From assembly GCA_037443885.1 (NCBI GenBank), contig JBBINN010000009.1:1-32174 (forward strand): a stretch of 32,174 nucleotides of DNA, written 5' to 3'. Source of the DNA: SG8-30 sp037443885 (GTDB lineage Bacteria; Pseudomonadota; Gammaproteobacteria; Steroidobacterales; Steroidobacteraceae). Position numbers and translations under genes: made by a program. Shown here in pieces: positions 16,954 through 25,353 of the stretch. The notes beneath the pieces were generated by a model that had not been told where the DNA came from, ran no database searches, and saw only the letters and a program-made list of their open reading frames with translations. Numbering within the stretch: the stretch's first letter is position 1; each line of letters opens with the position of its first letter.

Positions 16954-18138
16954 TCAGGCGCCGGCCGCGCGCTGTTCGAGCATCGCCACGGCGGGCAGGG
17001 TCTTGCCTTCGACGAACTCCAGGAACGCGCCGCCACCCGTGGAGATGTAGGAAACGCCCTCCTCCACCCCGTACTTCTCGATCGCCGCGAGCGTGTCGCC
17101 GCCGCCGGCCAGCGAGAAGGCGCCCGAGCGCGCGATCGCATGGGCCAGCACCCGCGTGCCCTCGCCGAACTGGTCGAACTCGAAGACGCCGACGGGCCCG
17201 TTCCAGATCACCGTGCCGGCTTTCTGCACGAGCTGGGCAAAACGCTCCGCCGTGTCGGGGCCGATGTCGAGGATCATGTCGTCGTCCGCTACGGCGCGGA
17301 CGTCCTTGACATCCGCCTCGGCGGTGGCGGAGAACTCCTTGGAGACCACGACGTCGGTGGGCAGCGGGATCTCGACGCCGCGCTCTCGCGACTGCTCGGC
17401 GAGCCTGCGCGCGATGTCGAGCATGTCGGGCTCGTGCAGCGACTTGCCGACCGGCAGGCCGGCGGCCGCGAGGAAGGTGTTGGCGATGCCGCCGCCCACG
17501 ATCAGCTGGTCCACCTTGCCGAGCAGGGACTCGAGCACCGTGAGCTTCGTGGACACCTTCGAACCGCCGACGATCGCCAGCAATGGCCTCGCCGGGCTCC
17601 CGAGCGCGGTCTTGAGGGCGGTCAGCTCGCTCGCGAGCAGAGGGCCGGCGCAGGCAACGGGCGCGAAGCGCGCCACGCCGTGGGTGCTCGCCTCGGCGCG
17701 GTGCGCCGTGCCGAAGGCGTCCATGACGTAGACGTCGCACAGCGCCGCCATGCGCTTCGCCAGATCCTCCGCGTCCTTCTTCTCGCCCTTGTTGAACCTG
17801 ACGTTCTCGAGCAGAACCACCTCGCCCGGCGCGACCTCGACGCCGTCGAGCCCGGCGCCAGCCAGCGCCACGCGCCGGCCAAGGAGTTCGCCGAGGCGCA
17901 GCGCGACGGGCTCGAGCGAGAGGGCGGGATCGAACTCTCCCTCCTTCGGCCGGCCGAGGTGCGACATCAGCATCACGCGCGCGCCCCTCTCGAGCGCGAG
18001 GCGGATGGTCGGCAGCGACGCGCGGATGCGCGCGTCGCTCGTGACCACGCCGTCCTTCACCGGCACGTTCAGGTCCTCACGGATCAGCACGCGCTTTCCC
18101 GCGAGGTCCAGGTCGGTCATACGCAGCACGTTGGGCAT
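16954..18138 (-). CDS. pgk: Phosphoglycerate kinase
   Basis: Reversible transfer of phosphate between 1,3-bisphosphoglycerate and ADP in glycolysis and gluconeogenesis (and in the Calvin cycle where present). 394 residues. Visible motifs are the N-terminal substrate loop LIREDLNVPVKDG, MSHLGRPKEG, the hinge and nucleotide loops GGSKVSTKL and NGPVGVFEFDQFGEGT, and the C-terminal STGGGAFLEF. The ATG at 18138 has a strong purine-rich ribosome-binding site (GAGGGGGGAAAG). It lies 26 bases after gap. Confidence 0.97.
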   Translation of the reverse strand: MPNVLRMTDLDLAGKRVLIREDLNVPVKDGVVTSDARIRASLPTIRLALERGARVMLMSHLGRPKEGEFDPALSLEPVALRLGELLGRRVALAGAGLDGVEVAPGEVVLLENVRFNKGEKKDAEDLAKRMAALCDVYVMDAFGTAHRAEASTHGVARFAPVACAGPLLASELTALKTALGSPARPLLAIVGGSKVSTKLTVLESLLGKVDQLIVGGGIANTFLAAAGLPVGKSLHEPDMLDIARRLAEQSRERGVEIPLPTDVVVSKEFSATAEADVKDVRAVADDDMILDIGPDTAERFAQLVQKAGTVIWNGPVGVFEFDQFGEGTRVLAHAIARSGAFSLAGGGDTLAAIEKYGVEEGVSYISTGGGAFLEFVEGKTLPAVAMLEQRAAGA

Positions 18139-18164
18139 GCTCTTTCCCCCCTCGGGCGCCGGCC

Positions 18165-19163
18165 TCAGCGGCCGATCACCCGTGCCATCTCGAGCAGCTT
18201 GCAGGAATAGCCCCACTCGTTGTCGTACCAGGCGACGACCTTGACGAAGGTGGGGTCGAGCATGATGCCCGCGTCGGCATCGAACACCGACGTGCAGCTC
18301 TCGCCACGGAAGTCGGTCGCGACGACCTTGTCCTCGGTGTAGGCCAGTACGCCCTTGAGCGGGCCCTCGGCCGCGGCCTTCATCGCCTTGCAGATGTCCT
18401 CGTAGGTCGTGGCGCGCTCGAGCTCCACGGTCAGGTCGACCACGGACACGTCCGACGTCGGCACGCGGAAGGCCATGCCGGTCAGCTTCTTGTTGAGCGC
18501 CGGGATGACCTTGCCCACGGCCTTGGCCGCGCCGGTGGACGACGGGATGATGTTCTCCAGGATGCCCCGGCCGCCGCGCCAGTCCTTGCTGGAGGGGCCG
18601 TCCACCGTCTTCTGCGTGGCAGTCGCCGCGTGCACGGTCGTCATCAGGCCGCGCTTGATGCCGAAGGTGTCGTTCAGCACCTTCGCCACCGGGGCGAGGC
18701 AGTTCGTCGTGCAGGAGGCGTTCGAGATGATCGCCTGCCCCGCGTAGGTCTCGTGGTTCACGCCGAAGACGAACATCGGCGTTTCGTCCTTCGACGGTGC
18801 CGACATGATCACCTTCTTCGCGCCGGCGGCGAGGTGCTTCTCGCCTGTCTCCTTGGTGAGGAACAGGCCCGTGGACTCGATGACGACGTCCGCGCCGACC
18901 TCGCCCCACTTCAGCTCGGCCGGGTCCTTCACGGCGGTCAGCCGGACCTTGCGGCCATTCACGACGAGGTGATTGCCCTCGACGGCGATCGTGCCCCCGA
19001 AGCGGCCGTGCACCGAATCGTACTGGAGCATGTAGGCCAGATAGGCCGGCTCCAGCAGGTCGTTGACGCCGACGATCTCCACGTCCGGGAAGTGCTTCAC
19101 GGCTGCACGGAAGGCCATGCGCCCGATGCGGCCGAAACCGTTGATGCCCAGCTTGATGGTCAT
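18165..19163 (-). CDS. gap: Glyceraldehyde-3-phosphate dehydrogenase, type I
   Basis: Oxidative phosphorylation of glyceraldehyde 3-phosphate to 1,3-bisphosphoglycerate. 332 residues. The NAD-binding start INGFGRIGRMAFRA is present. Asp35 after the second strand (VGVNDLLEP) is the position that favours NAD over NADP. The catalytic Cys151 is in SNASCTTNCLAPV, and the substrate loop DLTVELERATTYEDICKA is typical. It lies 24 bases after tkt and 26 before pgk, all on one strand, so the set should be co-transcribed. Confidence 0.97.
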   Translation of the reverse strand: MTIKLGINGFGRIGRMAFRAAVKHFPDVEIVGVNDLLEPAYLAYMLQYDSVHGRFGGTIAVEGNHLVVNGRKVRLTAVKDPAELKWGEVGADVVIESTGLFLTKETGEKHLAAGAKKVIMSAPSKDETPMFVFGVNHETYAGQAIISNASCTTNCLAPVAKVLNDTFGIKRGLMTTVHAATATQKTVDGPSSKDWRGGRGILENIIPSSTGAAKAVGKVIPALNKKLTGMAFRVPTSDVSVVDLTVELERATTYEDICKAMKAAAEGPLKGVLAYTEDKVVATDFRGESCTSVFDADAGIMLDPTFVKVVAWYDNEWGYSCKLLEMARVIGR

Positions 19164-19187
19164 GTCTGTTACCCCTGTTGCAATTGG

Positions 19188-21203
19188 TCAGGAACGGGAA
19201 GCGCCGGCCGGCAGCAGGCCGCGCATGGCGTCGGCCGCAGCCTCCGCCGTGAAGCCGAAATGTCGGAACAGGTCCCCGGCCGGCGCCGAGGCGCCGAAGG
19301 TCGTCATGCCGATGACCCGCCCGCGCGGGCCCACGAAGCGCCACCAGGCGTCCGGCACGCCGGCCTCGATGGCCACGCGGCTCGCGACGGCGGACGGCAG
19401 CACGCGCTCGCGGTAAGGTGCATCCTGGCGGTCGAAGGCGCTGACGCAGGGCATGGACACGACCCGGATGCGCCGCCCCTCCGCGGCCAGCAGCCGCGCG
19501 GCCTCGACCGCGAGACCGACTTCCGAGCCGGTCGCGAGGAAGATGCCCTCGGGCGCGCCCTCGCAGTCGAGCAGCACGTAGCCGCCGCGCGCCACGGCCT
19601 CGACCTGCATGGAGGTGCGCGGCTGGTGGGGCAGCGCCTGGCGCGTAAGCACCAGGCAGGTGGGGCCGCTGGTGCGCGTAAGCGCCGCGACCCAGGCGGT
19701 CCAGGTCTCCACCGTGTCGCAGGGCCGCCAGACCTCCATGTTGGGTATGAGCCGCAGCGAGGCGATATGTTCCACCGGCTGGTGCGTGGGCCCGTCCTCG
19801 CCGAGGCCGATCGAGTCGTGCGTCAGCACGTGGATCGCCGGCAGGTGCATCAGCGCCGCCATGCGCAGCGCGTTGCGCGCGTAGTCGGAGAAGACGAGGA
19901 AGGTGCCGCCGTAGGGGACGAGACCGCCGTGCAGGGCGGCGCCGTTCATGATGGCGGCCATGCCGAACTCGCGCACGCCGTAGTGCACGTAGCGGCCGTC
20001 CGGCCGGTCGGCCGCCACGGCGGCGACACCCTTGATGCGGGTGTTGTTGGACCCGGTCAGGTCGGCCGAGCCGCCGAGCAGCTCGGGCAGCAGCGGGCCG
20101 AGGGCGTTCAGCACGGCCTGCGAGGACTGCCGGGTCGCGATGTTTGCGCCCGCCGCCTGGGCCTTGCGGGTGAGCGCCGCCGCACGTGCGAGGAAGTCCG
20201 CGGGCAGCTTTCGCTCCATGCGCCGCTCGAACTCGCGTGCCAGTCCCGGATGCTCGGCGCGGTAGGCCTTGAAGGCGCGCTTCCAGCGGTTCTCGGCCCG
20301 CTTGCCGCGCGCGGTCGCGTCCCACTCGGCGCGGATGTCGTCCGGCACCTCGAAGGGCGCGTGCGGCCAGCCGAGCTGCTCGCGCGCCAGGCGGACCTCC
20401 TCCTCCCCGAGCGCTGCGCCGTGGCACTCCTCCTTGCCCTGCTTGTTCGGTGCGCCGTAGCCGATGATGGTCTTGCAGCAGATCAGCGTGGGCCTGGCCG
20501 TCTCGCGACGCGCCTTGCGGATCGCGCGGGAAACCGCCGCCGGGTCGTGCCCGTCCACTTTGCGGATCACCTGCCAGCCATAGGCTTCGAAGCGCTTCGG
20601 CGTGTCGTCGGTGAACCAGCCGTGCACCTCGCCGTCGATCGAGATGCCGTTGTCGTCGTAGAAGCAGATGAGCTTGCCTAGGCCCCAGGTGCCGGCGAGC
20701 GAGCAGGCCTCGTGGGAGACGCCCTCCATCAGGCAGCCGTCGCCGAGAAACACCCAGGTGCAGTGGTCGACGACGTCGTGTCCCGGCCGGTTGAACTCGG
20801 CCGCGAGCAGCTTCTCGGCCAGCGCCATGCCGACCGCGTTGGCCAGTCCCTGACCGAGCGGACCCGTGGTCGTCTCGACGCCCATGTCCGGTTCGCGCTC
20901 GGGATGGCCGGCCGTCCGGAAGCCCAGCTGGCGGAAACCACGCAGGTCGTCGAGGCTGACGTCGTAGCCGCCGAGGTGCAGCAGCGAATAAAGCAGCATC
21001 GAGCCGTGTCCGTTCGACAGCACGAAGCGGTCACGGTCGTACCAGCGGGGATTGCCCGGGTTGTGCTTGAGGTGGTCGCGCCAGAGCACCTCGGCGATGT
21101 CTGCCATGCCCATGGGCATGCCAGGGTGGCCGGAGTTGGCCCGCTGGACCGCATCCATGCTGAGGGCACGCAGGGCGTTGGCACGGTCGCGGCGGCTCGG
21201 CAT
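19188..21203 (-). CDS. tkt: Transketolase
   Basis: Thiamine-diphosphate enzyme moving two-carbon units between sugar phosphates, linking the pentose phosphate pathway to glycolysis. 671 residues (E. coli TktA has 663). Active-site His25 (NSGHPGMPMG), His66 (SNGHGS) and His100 (TAGHPE) are present, as is the ThDP-binding motif GDGCLMEG to Asn185. The pyrimidine domain contains GEDGPTHQPVEH. The ATG at 21203 fits the family N-terminus. An in-frame extension to 21293 has no similarity. A GGAG element lies 9 bases upstream. First gene of the tkt-gap-pgk-pyk operon. No Calvin-cycle genes are seen, so there is no direct support for autotrophy. Confidence 0.97.
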   Translation of the reverse strand: MPSRRDRANALRALSMDAVQRANSGHPGMPMGMADIAEVLWRDHLKHNPGNPRWYDRDRFVLSNGHGSMLLYSLLHLGGYDVSLDDLRGFRQLGFRTAGHPEREPDMGVETTTGPLGQGLANAVGMALAEKLLAAEFNRPGHDVVDHCTWVFLGDGCLMEGVSHEACSLAGTWGLGKLICFYDDNGISIDGEVHGWFTDDTPKRFEAYGWQVIRKVDGHDPAAVSRAIRKARRETARPTLICCKTIIGYGAPNKQGKEECHGAALGEEEVRLAREQLGWPHAPFEVPDDIRAEWDATARGKRAENRWKRAFKAYRAEHPGLAREFERRMERKLPADFLARAAALTRKAQAAGANIATRQSSQAVLNALGPLLPELLGGSADLTGSNNTRIKGVAAVAADRPDGRYVHYGVREFGMAAIMNGAALHGGLVPYGGTFLVFSDYARNALRMAALMHLPAIHVLTHDSIGLGEDGPTHQPVEHIASLRLIPNMEVWRPCDTVETWTAWVAALTRTSGPTCLVLTRQALPHQPRTSMQVEAVARGGYVLLDCEGAPEGIFLATGSEVGLAVEAARLLAAEGRRIRVVSMPCVSAFDRQDAPYRERVLPSAVASRVAIEAGVPDAWWRFVGPRGRVIGMTTFGASAPAGDLFRHFGFTAEAAADAMRGLLPAGASRS

Positions 21204-21229
21204 GGCGTCTACTCCGGAAAGCACCCGCC

Positions 21230-21259
21230 ATTGTCCCCGATCGGCGCCGGCGCGGGCAA
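21230..21259 (-). promoter_or_regulatory. Candidate sigma-70 promoter of the tkt operon
   Basis: On the minus strand, TTGCCC (21254-21259) and GACAAT (21230-21235) are separated by 18 bases, each matching the consensus at four of six positions. Transcription would begin near 21222, about 20 bases before the tkt ATG, leaving room only for the ribosome-binding site. It lies in the 151-base divergent gap shared with metK. Confidence 0.35.
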
Positions 21260-21304
21260 TCGTGTCATCCCCCGAGGGCGTGAACGCCGGCACCGTCCAG
21301 CGGC

Positions 21305-21310
21305 TATACT
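21305..21310 (+). promoter_or_regulatory. Candidate -10 element of metK
   Basis: TATACT matches TATAAT at five of six positions and lies 44 bases before the metK GTG. A possible weak -35 (TGAACG) is at 21281-21286. The predicted leader is only about 38 bases, too short for a SAM riboswitch, and none is seen. An AGGAAGG ribosome-binding site at 21344-21350 precedes the start. Confidence 0.4.
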
Positions 21311-21354
21311 TTCCGGTCGACGCGCCACCCTACGGCGCAACCCAGGAAGGACCA

Positions 21355-22596
21355 GTGGCAACGTCTCATCTATTCACCTCCGAATCGGTGTCCGAGGGAC
21401 ATCCGGACAAGCTGGCGGACCAGGTTTCCGACGCGGTGCTCGACGCGATCCTCGCCCAGGACAAGCGTGCCCGCGTGGCCTGCGAGACGCTGGTCAAGAC
21501 GGGCGTGGCCATCGTCGCCGGTGAGGTCACCACTCATGCCTGGGTGGACCTCGAGGATCTCGTCCGCGGCGTGATCAAGGACATCGGCTACACGTCCTCC
21601 GACGTGGGCTTCGACGGTGCGACCTGCGGCGTCCTCAACCTGATCGGCAAGCAGTCACCGGACATCAACCAGGGCGTGGACCGCAAGAATCCCGAGAAAC
21701 AGGGTGCGGGCGACCAGGGCCTGATGTTCGGCTACGCCTGCAACGAGGCGCCCGAGTACATGCCGGCGCCGATCTACTACTCCCACCGCCTCGTCGAGCA
21801 GCAGGCGAAGGTCCGCAAGGGCCGCAATTCCCCGCTGCCCTGGCTGCGGCCGGACGCGAAGTCGCAGGTCACCCTGCGCTACGAAGGCGGGCGCATCACC
21901 GGCCTCGATGCCGTGGTGCTCTCGACGCAGCACGACCCGGACGTCAGGTACCGCGACCTGCGCGAGGGCGTGATGGAGCACATCCTCAGGCCCGTGCTGC
22001 CGAAGAAGTGGCTGGACCGGCTGCCCGCGAGCCGCATCCACATCAACCCGACCGGCAAGTTCGTGATCGGCGGCCCCGTGGGCGACTGCGGGCTGACCGG
22101 GCGCAAGATCATCGTGGACAGCTACGGCGGCATGGCCCGCCACGGCGGCGGTGCCTTCTCGGGGAAGGACCCGTCCAAGGTCGACCGTTCAGCGGCCTAC
22201 GCTGCGCGTTACGTCGCCAAGAACATCGTGGCCGCCGGCCTCGCCGACCGCTGCGAGATCCAGGTCTCCTACGCCATCGGCGTGGCCCGCCCGACTTCGA
22301 TCACGGTCGAGACCTTCGGCACCGGCCGGGTCCCGGACGAGCGCCTCGAGAAGCTGGTGCGCGACCACTTCGACCTGCGCCCCTGGGGCATCATCCAGAT
22401 GCTCGACCTCGTTCGACCCATGTACCGCGCCACGGCCGCCTACGGCCACTTCGGCCGGAAGCCGCAGCAGGTGACCTACCGCTGGACGGAGCGCAGCAAC
22501 GGCCGCGCGGTCGAGAAGAAGGAGACCTTCACGTCCTTCACCTGGGAGCGCACGGACCGCGCCGAGGCGCTGCGCGAGGCTGCCGGCCTCAAGTAA
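21355..22596 (+). CDS. metK: S-adenosylmethionine synthetase
   Basis: Makes S-adenosylmethionine from methionine and ATP in the cytoplasm. 413 residues. Motifs include SEGHPDKLADQVSDAVLDAIL (ATP and metal binding, His16 and Asp18), GDQGLMFGYA, and the P-loop-like GGGAFSGKDPSKVDRS. The conserved SYAIGVARP follows. The GTG at 21355 follows an AGGAAGG ribosome-binding site and gives the family N-terminus (TSHLFTSESVSEGH). The frame is open back to 21052, but that stretch runs antisense to tkt. It supplies the methyl donor whose by-product is handled by ahcY 1.3 kb downstream. Confidence 0.97.
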   Translation: MATSHLFTSESVSEGHPDKLADQVSDAVLDAILAQDKRARVACETLVKTGVAIVAGEVTTHAWVDLEDLVRGVIKDIGYTSSDVGFDGATCGVLNLIGKQSPDINQGVDRKNPEKQGAGDQGLMFGYACNEAPEYMPAPIYYSHRLVEQQAKVRKGRNSPLPWLRPDAKSQVTLRYEGGRITGLDAVVLSTQHDPDVRYRDLREGVMEHILRPVLPKKWLDRLPASRIHINPTGKFVIGGPVGDCGLTGRKIIVDSYGGMARHGGGAFSGKDPSKVDRSAAYAARYVAKNIVAAGLADRCEIQVSYAIGVARPTSITVETFGTGRVPDERLEKLVRDHFDLRPWGIIQMLDLVRPMYRATAAYGHFGRKPQQVTYRWTERSNGRAVEKKETFTSFTWERTDRAEALREAAGLK

Positions 22597-22625
22597 CCCA
22601 CCGGCCGCCCCCAGGCGCCGCACGC

Positions 22626-23663
22626 GTGAGCCAGAAGCGCTACCTGCTCTACGGTTCCGAGCGATACGCGCTCGCGATCCTGCGTCCCCTGCAGGACGCG
22701 ATCCGCCGGCGCGGCGGCGAGGCCGCATGGTTCTTCGACGGCCCGGGCGCAGAGGACCTCCTGCCGGGCGAGCGCCTGCTCGACGTGGCGGGCGTGCGCA
22801 GCTGGCGGCCGATCGCCGTGGTGACGTCCTCGAACGCGGTGCCGCACTTCTTCCCCGGCGTGAAGGTCGAGACCTTCCACGGCTTCGACGCCGGCAAGCC
22901 GCGGCACATCTACATCCGCGGCTTCTTCGACCTCTACTGCACGACCGGGCCGCGCGACACTGCGCTGTTCCAGGCGCTGGCCGAAAGGCTCGGCCACTTC
23001 AGCGTCGCCGAGACGGGCTGGCCCAAGCTCGACCCGTTCATGCGCGAGATCGCGGGGCCGCTGCCGGCCGTCCGCGACCCGCCCGTCATCCTGTTCCACT
23101 CGACGTTCTCGCCCTCCTGGAGCGCGGCCGAGACCCTTCACGACGAGGTCCGGCGCCTGTCGCGCGACGGCCGCTGGCGCTGGATCGTGACCTTCCACCC
23201 GAAGATGAGCTCCGCGACCGTCGCGCGGTTCAAGTCACTGCAGAACGACCACCTGCGTTTCGCCGCGAACGACAACATCCTCGAGCTCTTCCCGCAGGTG
23301 GACATGATGTGCTCGGACACGTCCTCGGCGCTGAACGAGTTCCTGCTGTCCGGCAAGCCGGTGGTGACCTTCCGCAACCGCCGCCCGGGACCGCAGCTGA
23401 TCGACATCCACGAGGTGGCCGAGTTCGAGCCGGCCGTCGCCCGGGCGCTCTCGCGGCCGCCGGAACTCCTTCGGGCGATCCGGGAGTACGGCGATGCCAT
23501 ACACCCGTACCGCGACGGAGCCTCGAGCGAACGCGTCCTCGACGCGATCGACGCCTTCATCGCCGCCGGTGCGCGCAACCGCCGCAGCAAGCCCCTGAAC
23601 CTCTGGCGCAAACTCAAGCTGCGCCGCAGGATCGGCTACTGGGGACCGGCGCGGGTCGACTGA
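22626..23663 (+). CDS. CDP-glycerol glycerophosphotransferase family protein
   Basis: 345-residue protein resembling the TagB/TagF family, which adds glycerol phosphate from CDP-glycerol to cell-wall or capsule polymers. It has a GT-B-like two-domain layout. His85 in ETFHGF and the HPK motif at 191-193 correspond to the paired catalytic His motifs of the family. SDTSSALNEFLLSGKPVV at 230-247 matches the donor-binding region. There is no signal peptide or membrane segment; a basic C-terminus (KPLNLWRKLKLRRR) could hold it to the inner membrane. GTG 22626 is the likely start, 29 bases after metK. The true acceptor and donor are unknown. In a Gram-negative context a surface polysaccharide or a phosphoglycerol-modified glycan is plausible, but this is inference. 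Confidence 0.75.
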   Translation: MSQKRYLLYGSERYALAILRPLQDAIRRRGGEAAWFFDGPGAEDLLPGERLLDVAGVRSWRPIAVVTSSNAVPHFFPGVKVETFHGFDAGKPRHIYIRGFFDLYCTTGPRDTALFQALAERLGHFSVAETGWPKLDPFMREIAGPLPAVRDPPVILFHSTFSPSWSAAETLHDEVRRLSRDGRWRWIVTFHPKMSSATVARFKSLQNDHLRFAANDNILELFPQVDMMCSDTSSALNEFLLSGKPVVTFRNRRPGPQLIDIHEVAEFEPAVARALSRPPELLRAIREYGDAIHPYRDGASSERVLDAIDAFIAAGARNRRSKPLNLWRKLKLRRRIGYWGPARVD

Positions 23664-23725
23664 GCGGCGCCTGCGGGAGCCACGGTCCCGGCCGTCGAAT
23701 CCGTCACGCCGCGGCCTGCGATACG

Positions 23726-23754
23726 TTGAGCGCGGGAGGCCGCCGGGCTACCAT
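23726..23754 (+). promoter_or_regulatory. Sigma-70 promoter of ahcY
   Basis: TTGAGC (23726-23731) and TACCAT (23749-23754) with an ideal 17-base spacer. Each box matches consensus at four of six positions. Transcription would begin near 23761, so the RNA would start about 10 bases before the SAH riboswitch. Confidence 0.6.
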
Positions 23755-23770
23755 TTCCCGCATCAGGCCC

Positions 23771-23842
23771 GCCGAGGAGCGCTGCACCAGGGATGCCCCT
23801 GCCAGGCTCGGTGGGCCGTCCCCCGTGTTCCAACGGCGCTCA
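23771..23842 (+). ncRNA. S-adenosylhomocysteine (SAH) riboswitch
   Basis: The leader of ahcY matches the known SAH riboswitch in both sequence and pairing. GAGCGC (23777-23782) pairs with GCGCTC (23836-23841) to close the main stem. CAGGG (23788-23792) pairs with CCCTG (23797-23801) in a hairpin. CCGAG (23772-23776) can pair with CTCGG (23807-23811) as the pseudoknot. Conserved stretches GAGGAGCGCTGC, CCAGGCTCGG and CAACGGCGCTC are all present and in order. SAH riboswitches turn expression on when SAH accumulates. Here the ribosome-binding site AGGAG (23851-23855) begins 10 bases after the closing stem, so control of translation initiation is likely. Confidence 0.92.
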
Positions 23843-23861
23843 GCTTCATCAGGAGACTGAC

Positions 23862-25280
23862 ATGAACGCCGTCGTCGATCGCTCGACTTTCTCCGACTAC
23901 CACGTCAAGGACATCTCCGAGGCCGGGTTCGGCCGCAAGGAAATGGCCATCGCCGAGACCGAGATGCCCGGTCTCATGGCGATCCGCGAGGAATACCGCC
24001 AGCAGCAGCCGCTCAAGGGTGCCCGTATCGCGGGCAGCCTGCACATGACCATCCAGACGGCGATGCTGATCGACACCCTGAAGGCGCTCGGCGCCGACAT
24101 CCGCTGGGCGTCGTGCAACATCTACTCGACGCAGGACCACGCCGCCGCGGCGGTCGCGGCCGCCGGCATCCCGGTGTTCGCCTACAAGGGCGAGACGCTC
24201 GACGAATACTGGGAATTCACCCACCGCATCTTCGACTGGCCCAGGGGCCAGTTCGCCAACATGATCCTCGACGACGGCGGCGACGCGACCCTGCTGCTGA
24301 TGCTCGGCAGCGACGCGGAGAAGGATCCGTCGGTGATCGCCAACCCGACGAACGAGGAGGAGGTCGCTCTCTACGCCTCCATCCGGCGCCGCCTCGAGAC
24401 GAGCCCGGGCTGGTACTCGCAGCGGCTCGCGCACATCCGCGGCGTCACCGAGGAGACGACCACCGGGGTCAAGCGGCTCTACCGCCTCGCGCGCGAAGGC
24501 AAGCTGCCGTTCCCGGCCATCAACGTCAACGACTCGGTCACCAAGTCGAAGTTCGACAACCTCTACGGCTGCCGCGAGTCGCTGGTGGACGCGATCAAGC
24601 GCGCCACCGACGTGATGGTCGCCGGCAAGGTGGCGGTCGTCTGCGGCTACGGCGACGTGGGCAAGGGCTCGGCGCAGGCGCTGCGCGCGCTCTCGGCCCA
24701 GGTGTGGGTGACCGAGATCGACCCCATCTGCGCGCTGCAGGCCGCGATGGACGGCTACCGGGTCACCACGATGGAGGAGGCCTGCGACAAGGCGGACATC
24801 TTCGTGACGGCCACCGGCAACAAGTCGGTGATCACGCACGAGCACATGCAGCGGATGAAGCACCAGGCGATCGTCTGCAACATCGGCCACTTCGACAGCG
24901 AGATCGAGATCGCGGCGCTGAAGCAGTACACCTGGGAGGGCATCAAGCCGCAGGTGGACCACGTCGTGTTCCCGGACGGCAAGCGCCTCATCGTGCTGGC
25001 CGAGGGCCGGCTCGTGAATCTCGGCTGCGCCACCGGGCACCCATCCTTCGTGATGTCCAATTCCTTCACCAACCAGGTACTCGCTCAGATCGAACTCTTC
25101 TGCCACGGCGCGAAGTACGAGAAGTGCGTCTACGTGCTGCCGAAGCACCTCGACGAGAAGGTCGCCCGCCTGCACCTCGAGCGCATCGGCGTGAAGCTCA
25201 CCAGGCTGACCCCCGAGCAGTCGGCCTACATCGGCGTTCCCGAGGCCGGCCCGTACAAGCCGGAGCTCTACCGGTACTGA
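23862..25280 (+). CDS. ahcY: Adenosylhomocysteinase (SAH hydrolase)
   Basis: Splits S-adenosylhomocysteine into homocysteine and adenosine, relieving product inhibition of methyltransferases. 472 residues, the long bacterial form with the roughly 40-residue insertion compared with animal enzymes. Substrate-domain motifs SLHMTIQTAML (His61) and WASCNIYSTQDHAAAA are clear. The NAD-binding GYGDVGKGSAQAL is at about residue 261, and the conserved C-terminus ends YKPELYRY. The ATG at 23862 follows AGGAG and the SAH riboswitch. An in-frame upstream ATG at 23793 lies inside the riboswitch and is rejected. Confidence 0.98.
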   Translation: MNAVVDRSTFSDYHVKDISEAGFGRKEMAIAETEMPGLMAIREEYRQQQPLKGARIAGSLHMTIQTAMLIDTLKALGADIRWASCNIYSTQDHAAAAVAAAGIPVFAYKGETLDEYWEFTHRIFDWPRGQFANMILDDGGDATLLLMLGSDAEKDPSVIANPTNEEEVALYASIRRRLETSPGWYSQRLAHIRGVTEETTTGVKRLYRLAREGKLPFPAINVNDSVTKSKFDNLYGCRESLVDAIKRATDVMVAGKVAVVCGYGDVGKGSAQALRALSAQVWVTEIDPICALQAAMDGYRVTTMEEACDKADIFVTATGNKSVITHEHMQRMKHQAIVCNIGHFDSEIEIAALKQYTWEGIKPQVDHVVFPDGKRLIVLAEGRLVNLGCATGHPSFVMSNSFTNQVLAQIELFCHGAKYEKCVYVLPKHLDEKVARLHLERIGVKLTRLTPEQSAYIGVPEAGPYKPELYRY

Positions 25281-25286
25281 GTGGAA

Positions 25287-25316
25287 CCCGGCCCGCCGCC
25301 TGTGCGGCGGGCCGGG
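25287..25316 (+). terminator. GC-rich hairpin after ahcY
   Basis: A perfect 13-bp stem (25287-25299 with 25304-25316, CCCGGCCCGCCGC in the left arm) closes on the 4-base loop CTGT, 6 bases after the ahcY stop. There is no T run behind it, so by the classical definition it is an incomplete intrinsic terminator. Such U-less hairpins are common in very GC-rich genomes, and it may also protect the 3' end of the mRNA. Confidence 0.6.
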
Positions 25317-25353
25317 ACGCTGCGCGCGCCGCGCGGTTTGCTAGGATCAGGCC

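Noticed and set aside
16954..20427. A single 1157-codon open frame on the minus strand running through tkt, gap and pgk
   Set aside because: Only its last 394 codons (pgk) resemble a protein family. The rest is an Arg/Ala/Gly-rich alternative frame of tkt and gap, caused by the high GC content.
21204..21354. SAM riboswitch in front of metK
   Set aside because: The leader from the likely promoter is only about 38 bases and shows none of the SAM riboswitch conserved blocks.
23674..23690. Terminator hairpin after the glycerophosphotransferase gene
   Set aside because: The stem (CGGGA with TCCCG) is only five base pairs and has no T tract; too weak to call.
23793..23861. Upstream in-frame ATG extending AhcY by 23 residues
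   Set aside because: It lies inside the SAH riboswitch, has no ribosome-binding site, and the added residues are not part of the family; ATG 23862 follows AGGAG.
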